Assembly: GCA_005787525.1 (NCBI GenBank)
Contig: SYAR01000054.1
Location: 1 to 34,075 of the forward strand
Source: Rickettsiales bacterium
GTDB lineage: Bacteria > Pseudomonadota > Alphaproteobacteria > Rickettsiales > UBA1997
Direction: 5' to 3'
DNA length: 34,075 bases
Part shown: positions 1 through 8,380 of the stretch, piece after piece
Numbering within the stretch: the stretch's first letter is position 1
How the letters are laid out: every line of letters begins with the position of its first letter
Translations under genes and position numbers: made by a program
Notes under the pieces: model-generated
What the model saw: the letters and a program-made list of their open reading frames with translations, nothing else
What the model was told of the DNA's origin: nothing
Databases searched by the model: none

Positions 1-249
1 GCAAAGACGAGACCTGAAAAATTCAATTGCATCATTTAAAAGTGGAAATGGTATAAATCACAAGCCAAAGAAGTCACCCAGTATGTAACAAAAGTTTTAG
101 AATATAAAAAAGGGTTTGAAATAAAATCTAAAGCGAATAAAAAATTGAAAGATAAAAAGTTGAAAAATAAATCTTCAAAAGCAAGTAAATCAGGAAATGA
201 TGGATATTGGGTGACTATTAATGATAACCCAGTTTTAATTAAAAATTAA
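1..249 (+). pseudogene. Decayed coding remnant at the window edge
   Basis: Frame 1 is open from the window edge to a TAA at 37-39. The same frame then runs open from 40 to a TAA at 247-249, giving a lysine-rich stretch (WYKSQAKEVTQYVTKV near its start) that ends GYWVTINDNPVLIKN. No start codon is convincing. The tail recalls the WVTI(N/D)G-type endings of some phage head-associated proteins, but this is a resemblance from memory, not an identification. The best reading is the broken 3' end of a gene that starts outside the window. Nothing else coding is seen up to the end of the Fic gene at 348. Confidence 0.3.
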
Positions 250-347
250 TTGAGAAGTTTGAAATTATAAAAAATTTGTAAATAAGGTCAAAGCTTCAAC
301 AGGTGTTATACCAAATTAACCTGAAAATTTACAGTTAATTTATATCG

Positions 348-1541
348 CTACCCATGGAAATTCAACGGTTGCCCGTCATTTAAAAGTTCCAAATATTTTT
401 TATAAACAAAAATTTTATGGCGCTCTTTTTTAGTTACCTCTTCAACAATTCCAAGATGCTCTAAATTTTTCATATTACGAATCACTGTCGGTAGAGAAAT
501 TTTGCAACCCTCTTTTATTTTGTTTGTATTAGTAATTGGATTTTTTTGTAAATATTTATAAATCAACATAGTCGCAATTCCGCATGGCATAGAATTTTCA
601 ATGGAATAAGAGTCCTTTTGAAATAAATTAATAATATTTTTTGCTGTAGTTACAGCTCCATTTGCAGTTTTTTCAACGCCAATTAAAAAGAATTTAATCC
701 AAGATTCAAAATCGCCAGTTTTTCTAATATTTTGCAAATGATTATAATATTCTTGCCTATTGGTTTTAAAATATAAACTAAGGTAAAGAGATGGCTCTTT
801 TAAGATTCCATCATTGCAAAGCATCAAAGTTATCAAAAGCCTGCCGATTCTTCCATTGCCATCTAAAAATGGATGAATAGTTTCGAACTGCACATGAGCA
901 ATCGCAGCTCTAATAAGAATTGGCATCTTGACCTTTTCATCATGAAGAAATTTTTCAAAATTATCTAAACATTCCATTAATTTTTCTGCTGGAGGCGGAA
1001 CAAAAATTGCATTGCTTGGTCTCGAGCCCCCTATCCAATTTTGCGAAGCTCTAAACTCACCAGGATTTTTATTATTGCCCCTAGAATTATTCATTAATTT
1101 TTCATGAGTTTCTTTGATAAGCCTCAGAGACAAAGGCAATTTCTTTAATCTATTAATAGAATAATTCATTGCCGATACATAAGAAGAAACTTCCTCAACA
1201 TCATCAAATAAATTATTTGGTGATTGTTGATTATTTTCAAAAAAAAGTAGATCGGAAAGCGAGGATTGAGTGCCCTCTATTTGCGATGATAAAACTGCCT
1301 CCTTTCTAACATACATATAAAGAAATAAAGATGGATCAGGCAAAATCCTGCTAATACCGTCCAATCTTCCAAGTGCTGTATTGGCTTTATCAAGCAATGG
1401 ATAAATCTCATCCATTTCAATTGGTGGTTTTAGCGGTAAATTACTTGGAATGTAACTATCAAAAGACTCACCATCTATTATCGAGCTTTTGACATATTTG
1501 CCAATTCTATTTTTTTTCGATAAAGAAATTTGTTTTTTCAT
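348..1541 (-). CDS. Fic family protein, likely AMP-transferase, class II with winged-helix C-terminus
   Basis: A 397-residue Fic protein. Fic enzymes usually transfer AMP (sometimes another nucleotide moiety) to a hydroxyl side chain of a target protein. The core motif HPFLDGNGRIGR is complete at residues 223-234: H223 is the catalytic base, D227 binds the metal, and the GNGR loop holds phosphate. An inhibitory helix motif of the S-x-x-x-E-G type (S85, E89, G90) precedes the fold, which makes it class II, self-inhibited in cis. The flap GGSRPSNAIFVPPP lies at 171-184. Residues about 320-385 look like a winged helix, as in many stand-alone Fic proteins. The ATG at 1541 is preceded by ACAA, with no Shine-Dalgarno. 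No separate antitoxin gene is adjacent, which fits self-inhibition. Arginine is mostly AGA, unlike the housekeeping genes. Target unknown; a host protein or a bacterial protein is possible. Confidence 0.92.
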   Translation of the reverse strand: MKKQISLSKKNRIGKYVKSSIIDGESFDSYIPSNLPLKPPIEMDEIYPLLDKANTALGRLDGISRILPDPSLFLYMYVRKEAVLSSQIEGTQSSLSDLLFFENNQQSPNNLFDDVEEVSSYVSAMNYSINRLKKLPLSLRLIKETHEKLMNNSRGNNKNPGEFRASQNWIGGSRPSNAIFVPPPAEKLMECLDNFEKFLHDEKVKMPILIRAAIAHVQFETIHPFLDGNGRIGRLLITLMLCNDGILKEPSLYLSLYFKTNRQEYYNHLQNIRKTGDFESWIKFFLIGVEKTANGAVTTAKNIINLFQKDSYSIENSMPCGIATMLIYKYLQKNPITNTNKIKEGCKISLPTVIRNMKNLEHLGIVEEVTKKERHKIFVYKKYLELLNDGQPLNFHG

Positions 1542-1944
1542 TTGTTAATTAAATAAAGAATTAGTCTAAATTTTTTACTTATATCTATTTTAACTAACGA
1601 ATATGAAAGTTGCAACAATTTAAATAAAGAAAAACCAAGTTTTCGTTACTTAAATTAAAATATGTATCGCGAATATTACTTAAAATTTTTTCTAAAAAGC
1701 TGTGGATAAAATTATTTTTATTTATTCGCGCTCAAAAATTTTCTAAAAAACCATAAGGTTATACTTTACACTTTATCGATTATAAAACCGTAATGTAAAA
1801 AAATTCCACGATTATTTGTTGGCGAAGCCCAATTACCCCAGCCCTCTCCCCACTTGCTGTTAGAGTGGATTCGATGGATTAATTTTTGTATCTAAAATCA
1901 AAAGTAACCTAGTAGCTTTTTCTCATAAAATATTGTCAGTTTAT
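1542..1944. other. Intergenic region with a GC-rich patch and one DnaA-box-like 9-mer
   Basis: No gene is seen in these 403 bases. Two local features stand out. TGTGGATAA at 1701-1709 is a perfect match, on the opposite strand, to the consensus DnaA box TTATCCACA, but it is alone. Bases 1821-1866 are strikingly GC-rich for this region (containing CCCCAGCCCTCTCCCC) and look like a piece of a dispersed repeat. The rest is AT-rich and presumably carries the Fic promoter. Confidence 0.4.
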
Positions 1945-3270
1945 TTATTGCCTATTTTTAGAAGAAGTGTCAATGGGCGAGACAGCTTCAGGTCGCAAAG
2001 AGATGCCAGAATTATGACTAATATCTGTTGGATTATTTTCTCGTAATTTTCTACAAACAGTTAATTCACTCTCCATAAGTTCTCGATTGCACTCTCCAAA
2101 ATTATTATAAATAGTTTCAAAAAATTTACCAAAAAGCGGATCTTCCAGTAAAAGTTTGATGGACTTTTCTGATCTAAATTTTATAGATAAAATAGCTTTA
2201 CTACGATCATCTTCACTAAAATTAGTTACAATAAAATTAAATAATTCACTGGTATCCTTTCCAACATTTGGTGGATAAGTAACATCAACTACGCCATACT
2301 TTTTTATTGCTTCGATTAATTGTCTACCTGGTTCACCAATTTTAATAAACATTTGTTCTTCACTGGGACTTGATCCACTAATCCCAGCAAAAAATAGATT
2401 ATGAGTTGAATCCTTTTCTATAAAACTATAATAATCAGTCAAAATAAATGCACCAAATTTCGGTTTTAAAGATTGCTTTATATTGTGCATTAAGGCATGA
2501 AAACCAAATTGTAACTGATAAACTCCGGGTTCTAATTCCTCAATCGGAAAAAGATTTTTTCCAATTTCAGCAATAATTTCAGGCGATGATGATATGCCAG
2601 CAAGAACTTCCGAAGATTCACCTGTTTCTAATCTTTTTATAGCTCTTAGAAAATAATTTTTTTCACCAGTTTTTCCATCAAGTTTAACTTCTAAAAAATC
2701 TACTCTTTGCGTATCGGGAATCTCGTTGGCATAAATAAAATCGAAGGTTCCCTTAATTAACTCTTTAGAAATATCCTGTGCAATAAAATTTACCTCCTTA
2801 GCATTTTCACCAAGTTTTTCTCTTTGTATTGCAATCATTTCAGGATAATCAACAATGTTAAATCTCAAACTTCTAAAAAAATTTTTATGCATATCAGACG
2901 ATGATTCAGAAGCCATCACCTCCTCACGAATAGTGAAAATTTCATTCATCAAATCACCCGAACCAGCACCGATTTCTAAAACATTAAATTCGGTTTTGTT
3001 TTCTAACGTCCAAGCTGAATAAATCATAGCAAGGAAAGACATTGCTAAATCTCTTTTATTTTTAGGCTCAGTCGCTAAAGTGGTAAATGATTCCTCACCC
3101 AAAAATACTCCCGATTGATAAAAATCAGTATTTGCCTTCATCATTTCATGCCCAACCGTCCAAAGATTAAACCCTCCTTTAATTCCTTTTTGCTCTATAA
3201 GATTATCAATTTTATTACAAAGTAATAAAATATTTTTAAAATTTCTTTTTAGTTCTGGGGATGGAAGCAT
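1945..3270 (-). CDS. SAM-dependent methyltransferase, MidA/NDUFAF7-like
   Basis: A 441-residue class I methyltransferase. SAM-binding motif I is clear as VLEIGAGSGD at residues 97-106. A second marker is ANE at 181-183 after an acidic strand (NIVDYPEMIAIQ near 138-149). The arrangement of an N-terminal helical part, GxGxG and then an ANE motif is that of the MidA/DUF185 family, whose human member NDUFAF7 methylates a complex I subunit. The similarity here is distant, so the substrate cannot be assigned. The ATG at 3270 follows TAAA, with no Shine-Dalgarno. It lies 403 bases upstream of the Fic gene on the same strand, so co-transcription is doubtful. Codon use is AGA-rich, as in the surrounding accessory genes. 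It could instead be a biosynthetic or effector methyltransferase. Confidence 0.6.
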   Translation of the reverse strand: MLPSPELKRNFKNILLLCNKIDNLIEQKGIKGGFNLWTVGHEMMKANTDFYQSGVFLGEESFTTLATEPKNKRDLAMSFLAMIYSAWTLENKTEFNVLEIGAGSGDLMNEIFTIREEVMASESSSDMHKNFFRSLRFNIVDYPEMIAIQREKLGENAKEVNFIAQDISKELIKGTFDFIYANEIPDTQRVDFLEVKLDGKTGEKNYFLRAIKRLETGESSEVLAGISSSPEIIAEIGKNLFPIEELEPGVYQLQFGFHALMHNIKQSLKPKFGAFILTDYYSFIEKDSTHNLFFAGISGSSPSEEQMFIKIGEPGRQLIEAIKKYGVVDVTYPPNVGKDTSELFNFIVTNFSEDDRSKAILSIKFRSEKSIKLLLEDPLFGKFFETIYNNFGECNRELMESELTVCRKLRENNPTDISHNSGISLRPEAVSPIDTSSKNRQ

Positions 3271-3503
3271 TTTATTTTAAATTAATTATTAATCGTCTTA
3301 ATTTAACTACTTTTACCTAAAAAAATATTTTATTTTCAATAAAAATTAAAAATTTTATTTAATCATAAATTAAAAATATAAATTCTAAAAAAATTAATCT
3401 TTAAAACAGTTGCAAAATCAATCTGTTGCACTTTTTTAAATAAAACCAGACACCTCCATCAAAAATTGCGTCTGAAACCTAAATTTATTTAGTGATTTTT
3501 TGA

Positions 3504-3944
3504 ATTGTAAAAGAATTATTTCCGGATTTGACTACAATCGCTTCATATTCCGAAGGAAATACTTCAATTGCGGGGAATAAACTGGGTTTATTTCGTGATT
3601 TTAGTGCTATAAAAAGTCGCGCTTTTTCAATTGGATTGATAAAAGAAAATTTTTTAAAAAAAGGAAGGATTGGTTTTATGTATAATGAGCCGATGCGAGT
3701 TTATTCGGGACGCGTTTTAATTGATATTCCAGTTGGATTAAATTCTCAAGGAGAAGTTGTTAGAAAGTCGATTAATGGCTCTCTGGTGCCATCGGGAAGG
3801 CAAAAAGATTTTGAGTTTTTGTGGTCTTATCGATTAATGAAAAATTATGATCTAAATTTAAATTTTATAGTTTCGAAGGATCATAATAACATTAAAAATA
3901 ACAATGCAAATTTAGCAATTCTATCAAATAGGATTCAATTTTAA
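3504..3944 (+). pseudogene. C-terminal fragment of an autotransporter beta-barrel (subtilase-type)
   Basis: The frame is open from just after a TGA at 3501-3503 to the TAA at 3942-3944; the only start-like codon nearby is TTG at 3528. The translation alternates polar and hydrophobic residues and ends in phenylalanine (NRIQF), as outer-membrane barrels do. The stretch GLIKENFLKKGRIGFMYNEP, then RVYSGRVLIDIPVG, SLVPSGRQKDFE and LWSYRL, matches my memory of the C-terminal barrel segment of alphaproteobacterial S8 (subtilisin-like) autotransporters. The protease passenger and the first strands are absent, and no signal peptide is present. This is therefore a 5'-truncated remnant, probably not translated usefully. 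The 233 bases before it (3271-3503) hold no recognisable gene. Confidence 0.6.
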
Positions 3945-4127
3945 TGATAGCACGATTTCAATAAAAATTTATCACTTAAGGATTATAAATTAAGATTCAT
4001 TTTTTTGGTTAAAAATCTTTAAAAAATGAATTTAAAAATTTATTTTGAATTTAAAAATTAATGCATTTGAATATTTATATTAAAAGTTAGTATTAAAAAA
4101 TTATTTCTAAATTTAAATATATTGCAA

Positions 4128-6704
4128 ATGCCCTTAAAAACTCCCGTTTTCTTACACACAAATCCAGATCAACTAGACTCAACTCAAGAAAATTCTGATT
4201 CAATTAATCAGCAATTATATCTCGCTCGGGTGGCTTTACACTTAATGCAATCAAGGAGTCAAGCATCAGAAAATGCTCGTATTAAATATTCACAAAGTCG
4301 AGGCGAAACTAACAAAATAACTAATGGTCGCCAAATGACTCCCATTTCTTTGAATGAAGCGAGAGAAAGAAGCACTCAAAGAATGTTACTTCAAGCCGAA
4401 ACTGAAAAGCAAAGAGAAAAATTACCGCAAGAAATTGCTCAAGAACTTCTCAAAAAACAGCTGGCTGAAGATCAGAAAATTGTCGATTCAAAGCAAGCTC
4501 TAATTGATCCCAAAACTTCTCATAAAGCCAAGCCTCAAGCCATTATTCAAATCGCGACACCAGCACCGATAGCTTTAACAAGAATGGAGCCGGAAGCTTT
4601 AAAAACATATCTAGAATCTCAAAAAATAGGTCCCAATGGAAAAAATTTAAAGAATGTTGAAATTGCTAATTTTGATTTTTCCGGTATGGATCTCAGAGAT
4701 TTTAATTTGAATGATTTTATTTTTGTAAATTCAAATTTTAACGGCGCGAAAATGCCCTCAATGACAAACGTCACCTTTGATCATAAATGCAATTTGAACA
4801 ATTCCGATTGGAGCAATACTGTTCAAAAAGATACTCAATTTGGCGGTTCGGCTTACACCTTAACCTCAGAAGCCTTGATTGAATCAATAAATCAATTACA
4901 GCTTTTAAATAGCGGGAATATAAGCGATTTTGAAGATACTATTTTAATCCGATCCATAAGAGCGGATAGCGCTGAAAAAGATTTAACTAAAATTCAAGAA
5001 TCGGTCAATAAATATATTTCTTTTACCGCTCAAAAACCAGAAACTTTAAGAATTGCAAATGCTAATTTTGCTGGAACAAAATTTGAAGATTTTTTAAATT
5101 ATAATGATGTTGATTTTTCAGGATCTAAATTTGAAGGAGCAGTTTTTAAAGTAATTAAAGCCGAAAGAAATACTAATATTAGATCGCGATTAACTGCAGG
5201 AATTGATTTAACTGGCGCCACTCTAGAATTTTTTGACAATCAAGGAGAAAAAATTGGAGAATCTCGAGGTGCAAAATCTTTAGATTTATCTTCAATTGAC
5301 GCAGGTGCTAGAGAATTAGTTGGAAATGGCGAGATGATGTCACAAGAATATTATGATAAAATGGTTTCAGGACAAGAAATTGTAATCAAAATAAATGCTG
5401 ATATCGCTGATATTCCTATAGGCTTTCAATATCAAAGCATTAGTAAAAACGTAACCACATCTTTAAAATTAACTGCAGAAAAAATTGCTGAAATTCAACA
5501 AGAGGCGGTAAAAATTGGCGATGAAACTTTCGGAAGATATAATATAAAATTTGTAACGCCAGAGACGGTTGGCGATAAAATTGTCGATTATACCATCCAC
5601 ATTAATTTAGTTGATGGAATCGCAGGTGCCATAGCAGATGGCGATAATTCTATAGCACTCGGTCCCAAAAGTGGCCTTATTGGCATTGATGAGGCTACAT
5701 TGGGCAGGGATTTTCACTCAATACTTAGCCATGAAATTGGTCACCTTCTTTTATTTCAACATCCAACCGATAATTTTCACACCAAACTTCCATCGCATAT
5801 GTCCTATTTAACACCAATAGCACAAAGCATAAATTACGCTGGAGATAAAATAGTTCCAAATAATCTGATTCCTTTTGGTGACTTTACTATAGTTGATCAA
5901 AAAGTCATAGAACAATACATGGAGCGATTAGGTCGACATCCAAAAATAGAAAAAGACTTAGTAAGCGAATTGAATTTAGCAACGTTTGGCGTAATTTCTA
6001 GCTATAATCCCGATCCAAATTTTAACAACATAATCAAAATTCCAACCGAAGTAACCGACCAAGATTTTAGAATTATTTTAATGAATGCGAATGATGCCTT
6101 AGCTTATTGCAAATCCTCCAATTTAATGGAATGCGAAACTGCAAATGGGATGGAGAATGCCCAAGCTATAATGGTTATGAACTTAAATACAAGAGTGGTG
6201 AACTCAATGGTGATATTAGCTGGAGAAAATCCAAAAATTCAAATTGGAGAAAGTGAATTAATTGATGTTAAAGAATTGATTTTAGAAGACGGATTTAGCG
6301 TTCTTGATTCGAGTCAAAACCCCGATGAGACAATGATTTACAAATATGCTAAAAATAAAATAACTGGTTTGCAAATATATTCAGATTCAGCAAAATTAAC
6401 TCAACCCACTCCACCTAACCGAGCTCATTTACCTTTAAGAGAGGATAGTTCTCAAAATAAAATTAAAGATTTTCTAGTTGAAGATTCAACACAAAAAACT
6501 CGGGGATTAGTTTCTCAAATCGAAATAATTCTAGGAGTTTCTGCCATTATAGTTTCCGCCATTGGCGTTGCTACTTGTGCAAGCAGAAAAAATCGTGATT
6601 TAGTTTTAGGCGGAGCGCCGGCACGTCCAGATCCTTCAGCAAGCCCTTCAGCAGTTCCAAATGCTTTGACAGGTCAAATTAATGGAAATGGGAAAACTCA
6701 ATAG
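4128..6704 (+). CDS. Pentapeptide-repeat and metzincin-like zinc protease, C-terminally membrane-anchored
   Basis: I chose the ATG at 4128 (858 residues) over the TTG two codons upstream. Residues about 20-130 are charged and glutamine-rich, probably helical. Two blocks read like pentapeptide repeats, at about 175-220 (ANFDFSGMDLRDFNLNDFIF) and about 310-340 (ANFAGTKFEDF, then VDFSGSKFEGAVF). A zinc-protease signature HEIGHLLLFQH sits at 535-545: H535, H539 and H545 would bind zinc and E536 would be the general base. The Gly usual in HExxHxxGxxH is Phe here. One hydrophobic segment at about 800-817 is followed by C817 and a basic stretch (ASRKNR), then a Pro/Ala-rich tail. No N-terminal signal peptide is visible. 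It looks like a secreted or surface effector of unknown target. It stands alone on the plus strand between genes of the opposite strand. Confidence 0.6.
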   Translation: MPLKTPVFLHTNPDQLDSTQENSDSINQQLYLARVALHLMQSRSQASENARIKYSQSRGETNKITNGRQMTPISLNEARERSTQRMLLQAETEKQREKLPQEIAQELLKKQLAEDQKIVDSKQALIDPKTSHKAKPQAIIQIATPAPIALTRMEPEALKTYLESQKIGPNGKNLKNVEIANFDFSGMDLRDFNLNDFIFVNSNFNGAKMPSMTNVTFDHKCNLNNSDWSNTVQKDTQFGGSAYTLTSEALIESINQLQLLNSGNISDFEDTILIRSIRADSAEKDLTKIQESVNKYISFTAQKPETLRIANANFAGTKFEDFLNYNDVDFSGSKFEGAVFKVIKAERNTNIRSRLTAGIDLTGATLEFFDNQGEKIGESRGAKSLDLSSIDAGARELVGNGEMMSQEYYDKMVSGQEIVIKINADIADIPIGFQYQSISKNVTTSLKLTAEKIAEIQQEAVKIGDETFGRYNIKFVTPETVGDKIVDYTIHINLVDGIAGAIADGDNSIALGPKSGLIGIDEATLGRDFHSILSHEIGHLLLFQHPTDNFHTKLPSHMSYLTPIAQSINYAGDKIVPNNLIPFGDFTIVDQKVIEQYMERLGRHPKIEKDLVSELNLATFGVISSYNPDPNFNNIIKIPTEVTDQDFRIILMNANDALAYCKSSNLMECETANGMENAQAIMVMNLNTRVVNSMVILAGENPKIQIGESELIDVKELILEDGFSVLDSSQNPDETMIYKYAKNKITGLQIYSDSAKLTQPTPPNRAHLPLREDSSQNKIKDFLVEDSTQKTRGLVSQIEIILGVSAIIVSAIGVATCASRKNRDLVLGGAPARPDPSASPSAVPNALTGQINGNGKTQ

Positions 6705-6848
6705 AAACAAAATATTTATTATTTATTTTTATAGCAAGGATTTTTATTTTCGAAATAATGTTTGAAAATATTGATAATGTAAGCTTAAAGCCTCCAATAC
6801 CAAAAATAAAAACTAAAACCCGTAAACGTCTCAAGAAAGTGGGTAAAT

Positions 6849-7649
6849 TTAACTTGGACCTCTCGACTCTTCCCTCGACTCTTCCCTCGATTCTAACCTC
6901 AAAACCACTCCACCCTCCGCCCCTCTCGGGCTAGTTGCTGGTCCGCCTTCCCCTGTTCTTGGGCTAATCGCCGGTCCACCTTCCCCCATCGATAACTGAG
7001 CTTGCGACTCCTTTAATTTACAATATTCGTCCATTATTTCTGCAATCTTGGCGAAATTTGACCTTTGCCGACTTGTCAATTTATCTTTGCCTGAATCAAT
7101 ATGATCCTTGATTCGCTTACTTGGCAATTTACCTTCACGGTCTGGAATTGATGGATCCGCTCCCAATGCTAGCAAAAAACAACAAGTTGTATATTGAGAA
7201 TTAAATTCTGCTAAACTAATGCAATGAAGCGGTGTTTCTCCCTTTTTATTCCACTGATTTAAATTTTTATATCCGGCCATATAAAGGCGCAAGAGCGATC
7301 TGATAGAATCTCTAATTACTAACTTATGAAGTAAATCATTTTTTTGGTTTGTTTTAAAAAATTCAGAATCATCCTTAATAAGTTTATTTAAGAACTCATG
7401 ATTTTTTAAAGCAACAACACTACCGATAAATTCATCAACTTTACCACTTAATGAAAGATTCGAATTTATAAAAATTTTTATTATACTCGAAACTTCAATT
7501 TTTTTACCCCCAACCATAATTTGTGGTGCTGATCTTTTTTTTTGAGAACTAAATAAGCTTGATAATATAGATTTTACATCCTCATCTCTTCCTTCTTCTA
7601 AAGCTTTATTTACAGCTTCCTCACGCTTTTTTAATATGCTCACTAACAA
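6849..7649 (-). CDS. Ankyrin-repeat protein, probably the downstream half of a frameshifted gene
   Basis: A protein of 266 residues if started at the TTG at 7649. Ankyrin repeats are visible at about 104-180, including GETPLHCISLAEF (137-149) and LLALGADPSIPDREGKLP (159-176). The C-terminus carries two tandem GEGGPAxSPR units (222-242) and an ESREESREESR run (253-263). Ankyrin proteins bind other proteins and are frequent effectors in intracellular Alphaproteobacteria. The start is weak: no ATG lies near the N-terminus, and the frame stays open upstream to 7751. There it adds 32 sensible residues (ESISPNFGDESDDSLKDILR at the front) and meets the A8 tract inside the end of the coiled-coil gene. 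This part is therefore probably expressed as a fusion by frameshifting, or was separated by a one-base deletion. A fused product would be about 510 residues. Confidence 0.7.
   Translation of the reverse strand: MLVSILKKREEAVNKALEEGRDEDVKSILSSLFSSQKKRSAPQIMVGGKKIEVSSIIKIFINSNLSLSGKVDEFIGSVVALKNHEFLNKLIKDDSEFFKTNQKNDLLHKLVIRDSIRSLLRLYMAGYKNLNQWNKKGETPLHCISLAEFNSQYTTCCFLLALGADPSIPDREGKLPSKRIKDHIDSGKDKLTSRQRSNFAKIAEIMDEYCKLKESQAQLSMGEGGPAISPRTGEGGPATSPRGAEGGVVLRLESREESREESRGPS
6862..6897 (-). repeat. 12-bp tandem repeat in the ankyrin gene tail
   Basis: On the plus strand the unit CTCGACTCTTCC occurs twice exactly (6862-6873, 6874-6885), followed by a degenerate third copy (6886-6897). It encodes the ESREESREESR tail of the ankyrin protein. 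Just upstream in the gene, a 33-bp unit encoding GEGGPAxSPRx is also duplicated. Such in-frame repeats can change copy number by slippage. Confidence 0.75.
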
Positions 7650-7699
7650 ATCAATCTTTCCATCATCAATTTTTGGTATAGCTTTTCTTAATATATCTT

Positions 7700-8380
7700 T
7701 CAGACTATCGTCACTTTCATCTCCGAAATTAGGAGAAATAGATTCTTTTTTTTAATCATAATACACTTATGCCAAGCTTCAATACATTCATAAACACCAC
7801 TTTTTTCAAAAAATTCTTTAATAGATTTATTTTTAACAATTTCTTTTATTTTTTTCATAAATTCTATCAGCGGAACTTTTTCTGGACATTCAAAATTAAT
7901 TGATGATTCAATTTGAGGAGGAGGCGGTAAAGAAAGCGGTGGTAAAGAAGGCAATAATGGAGAAAGCCCTAGCGAAGAAGGATTTGAACTTCTCAAATTA
8001 AAAATTTTTAAATCACATTCTTGACTGATTTGATCCTCTTTTTCTCTAGAATCTTTATTGATTATTTCTATTTGCTGTTGCGAAGCAAGTTGAATATTTT
8101 CAATTTCAGCTTTAAACATATCTCTTAACTGTTTTATTTTAACAGCTGCTTCTTCAGTTGCATTAATCAGCTCCTCAGATTTTTTTATCGTTATTTCAGT
8201 TAATTTTTCTTCTTTTTCTTTTTCAATTCTTTTTATCTCTTCTTCAACTCTAATTTGGGATTGAGATTCATACTCCCATCCAAAACCCCCCAATTCCTGA
8301 GGTTCTTCATCATCCGACCTTTGTCTCTTTCCCAAGAGAGGCGATTTTGACAAAACTTGAGAATGCTGTGGATTTTGCAT
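7700..8380 (-). CDS. Coiled-coil, proline-rich protein; upstream half of a possible frameshift fusion
   Basis: A 226-residue protein with no family I recognise. In order it shows a basic patch GKRQRSDDEE (17-26, resembling a nuclear localisation signal), a long charged coiled coil (about 43-128), a proline-rich linker with LPPLSLPPPP (146-155), and a small helical domain (about 165-205). The last 14 residues, NLFLLISEMKVTIV, lie in frame zero after an A8 tract and look unlike the rest. In the -1 frame the reading continues into the ankyrin gene. The ATG at 8380 is preceded by TAATT, the start context seen at several genes here. No signal peptide is seen. Coiled coil, proline linker and ankyrin repeats together suggest a host-interaction effector; this is inference. 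Confidence 0.65.
   Translation of the reverse strand: MQNPQHSQVLSKSPLLGKRQRSDDEEPQELGGFGWEYESQSQIRVEEEIKRIEKEKEEKLTEITIKKSEELINATEEAAVKIKQLRDMFKAEIENIQLASQQQIEIINKDSREKEDQISQECDLKIFNLRSSNPSSLGLSPLLPSLPPLSLPPPPQIESSINFECPEKVPLIEFMKKIKEIVKNKSIKEFFEKSGVYECIEAWHKCIMIKKKNLFLLISEMKVTIV
7720..7751 (-). promoter_or_regulatory. Candidate -1 frameshift signal: A AAA AAG slippery site plus hairpin
   Basis: On the minus strand the frame-zero codons read ATT AAA AAA AAG AAT. The heptamer A AAA AAG (7751-7745) is the slippery type used in E. coli dnaX. Eight bases further on is a hairpin with stem TCTCC/GGAGA and a 7-base loop (7736-7720), within the spacing usual for a stimulatory stem. A -1 slip gives ...MIKKK then ESISPN, entering the ankyrin frame exactly. 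No Shine-Dalgarno-like stimulator is seen upstream. Transcriptional slippage on the A8 run (7746-7753), or a plain indel, would explain the arrangement equally well. Confidence 0.45.

Noticed and set aside
1701-1709. Replication origin.
   Set aside because: A single DnaA-box match with no cluster, no AT-rich unwinding array distinct from background, and no dnaA, parA/parB or hemE beside it.
6758-6934. A 58-codon plus-strand frame (MFENIDNVSLKPPIPKIKTK at its start) between the metalloprotease and ankyrin genes.
   Set aside because: Its second half is antisense to the repetitive ankyrin tail and reads as low-complexity Ser/Pro/Leu; no family resemblance and only weak coding signs. The first 30 codons could still be real.
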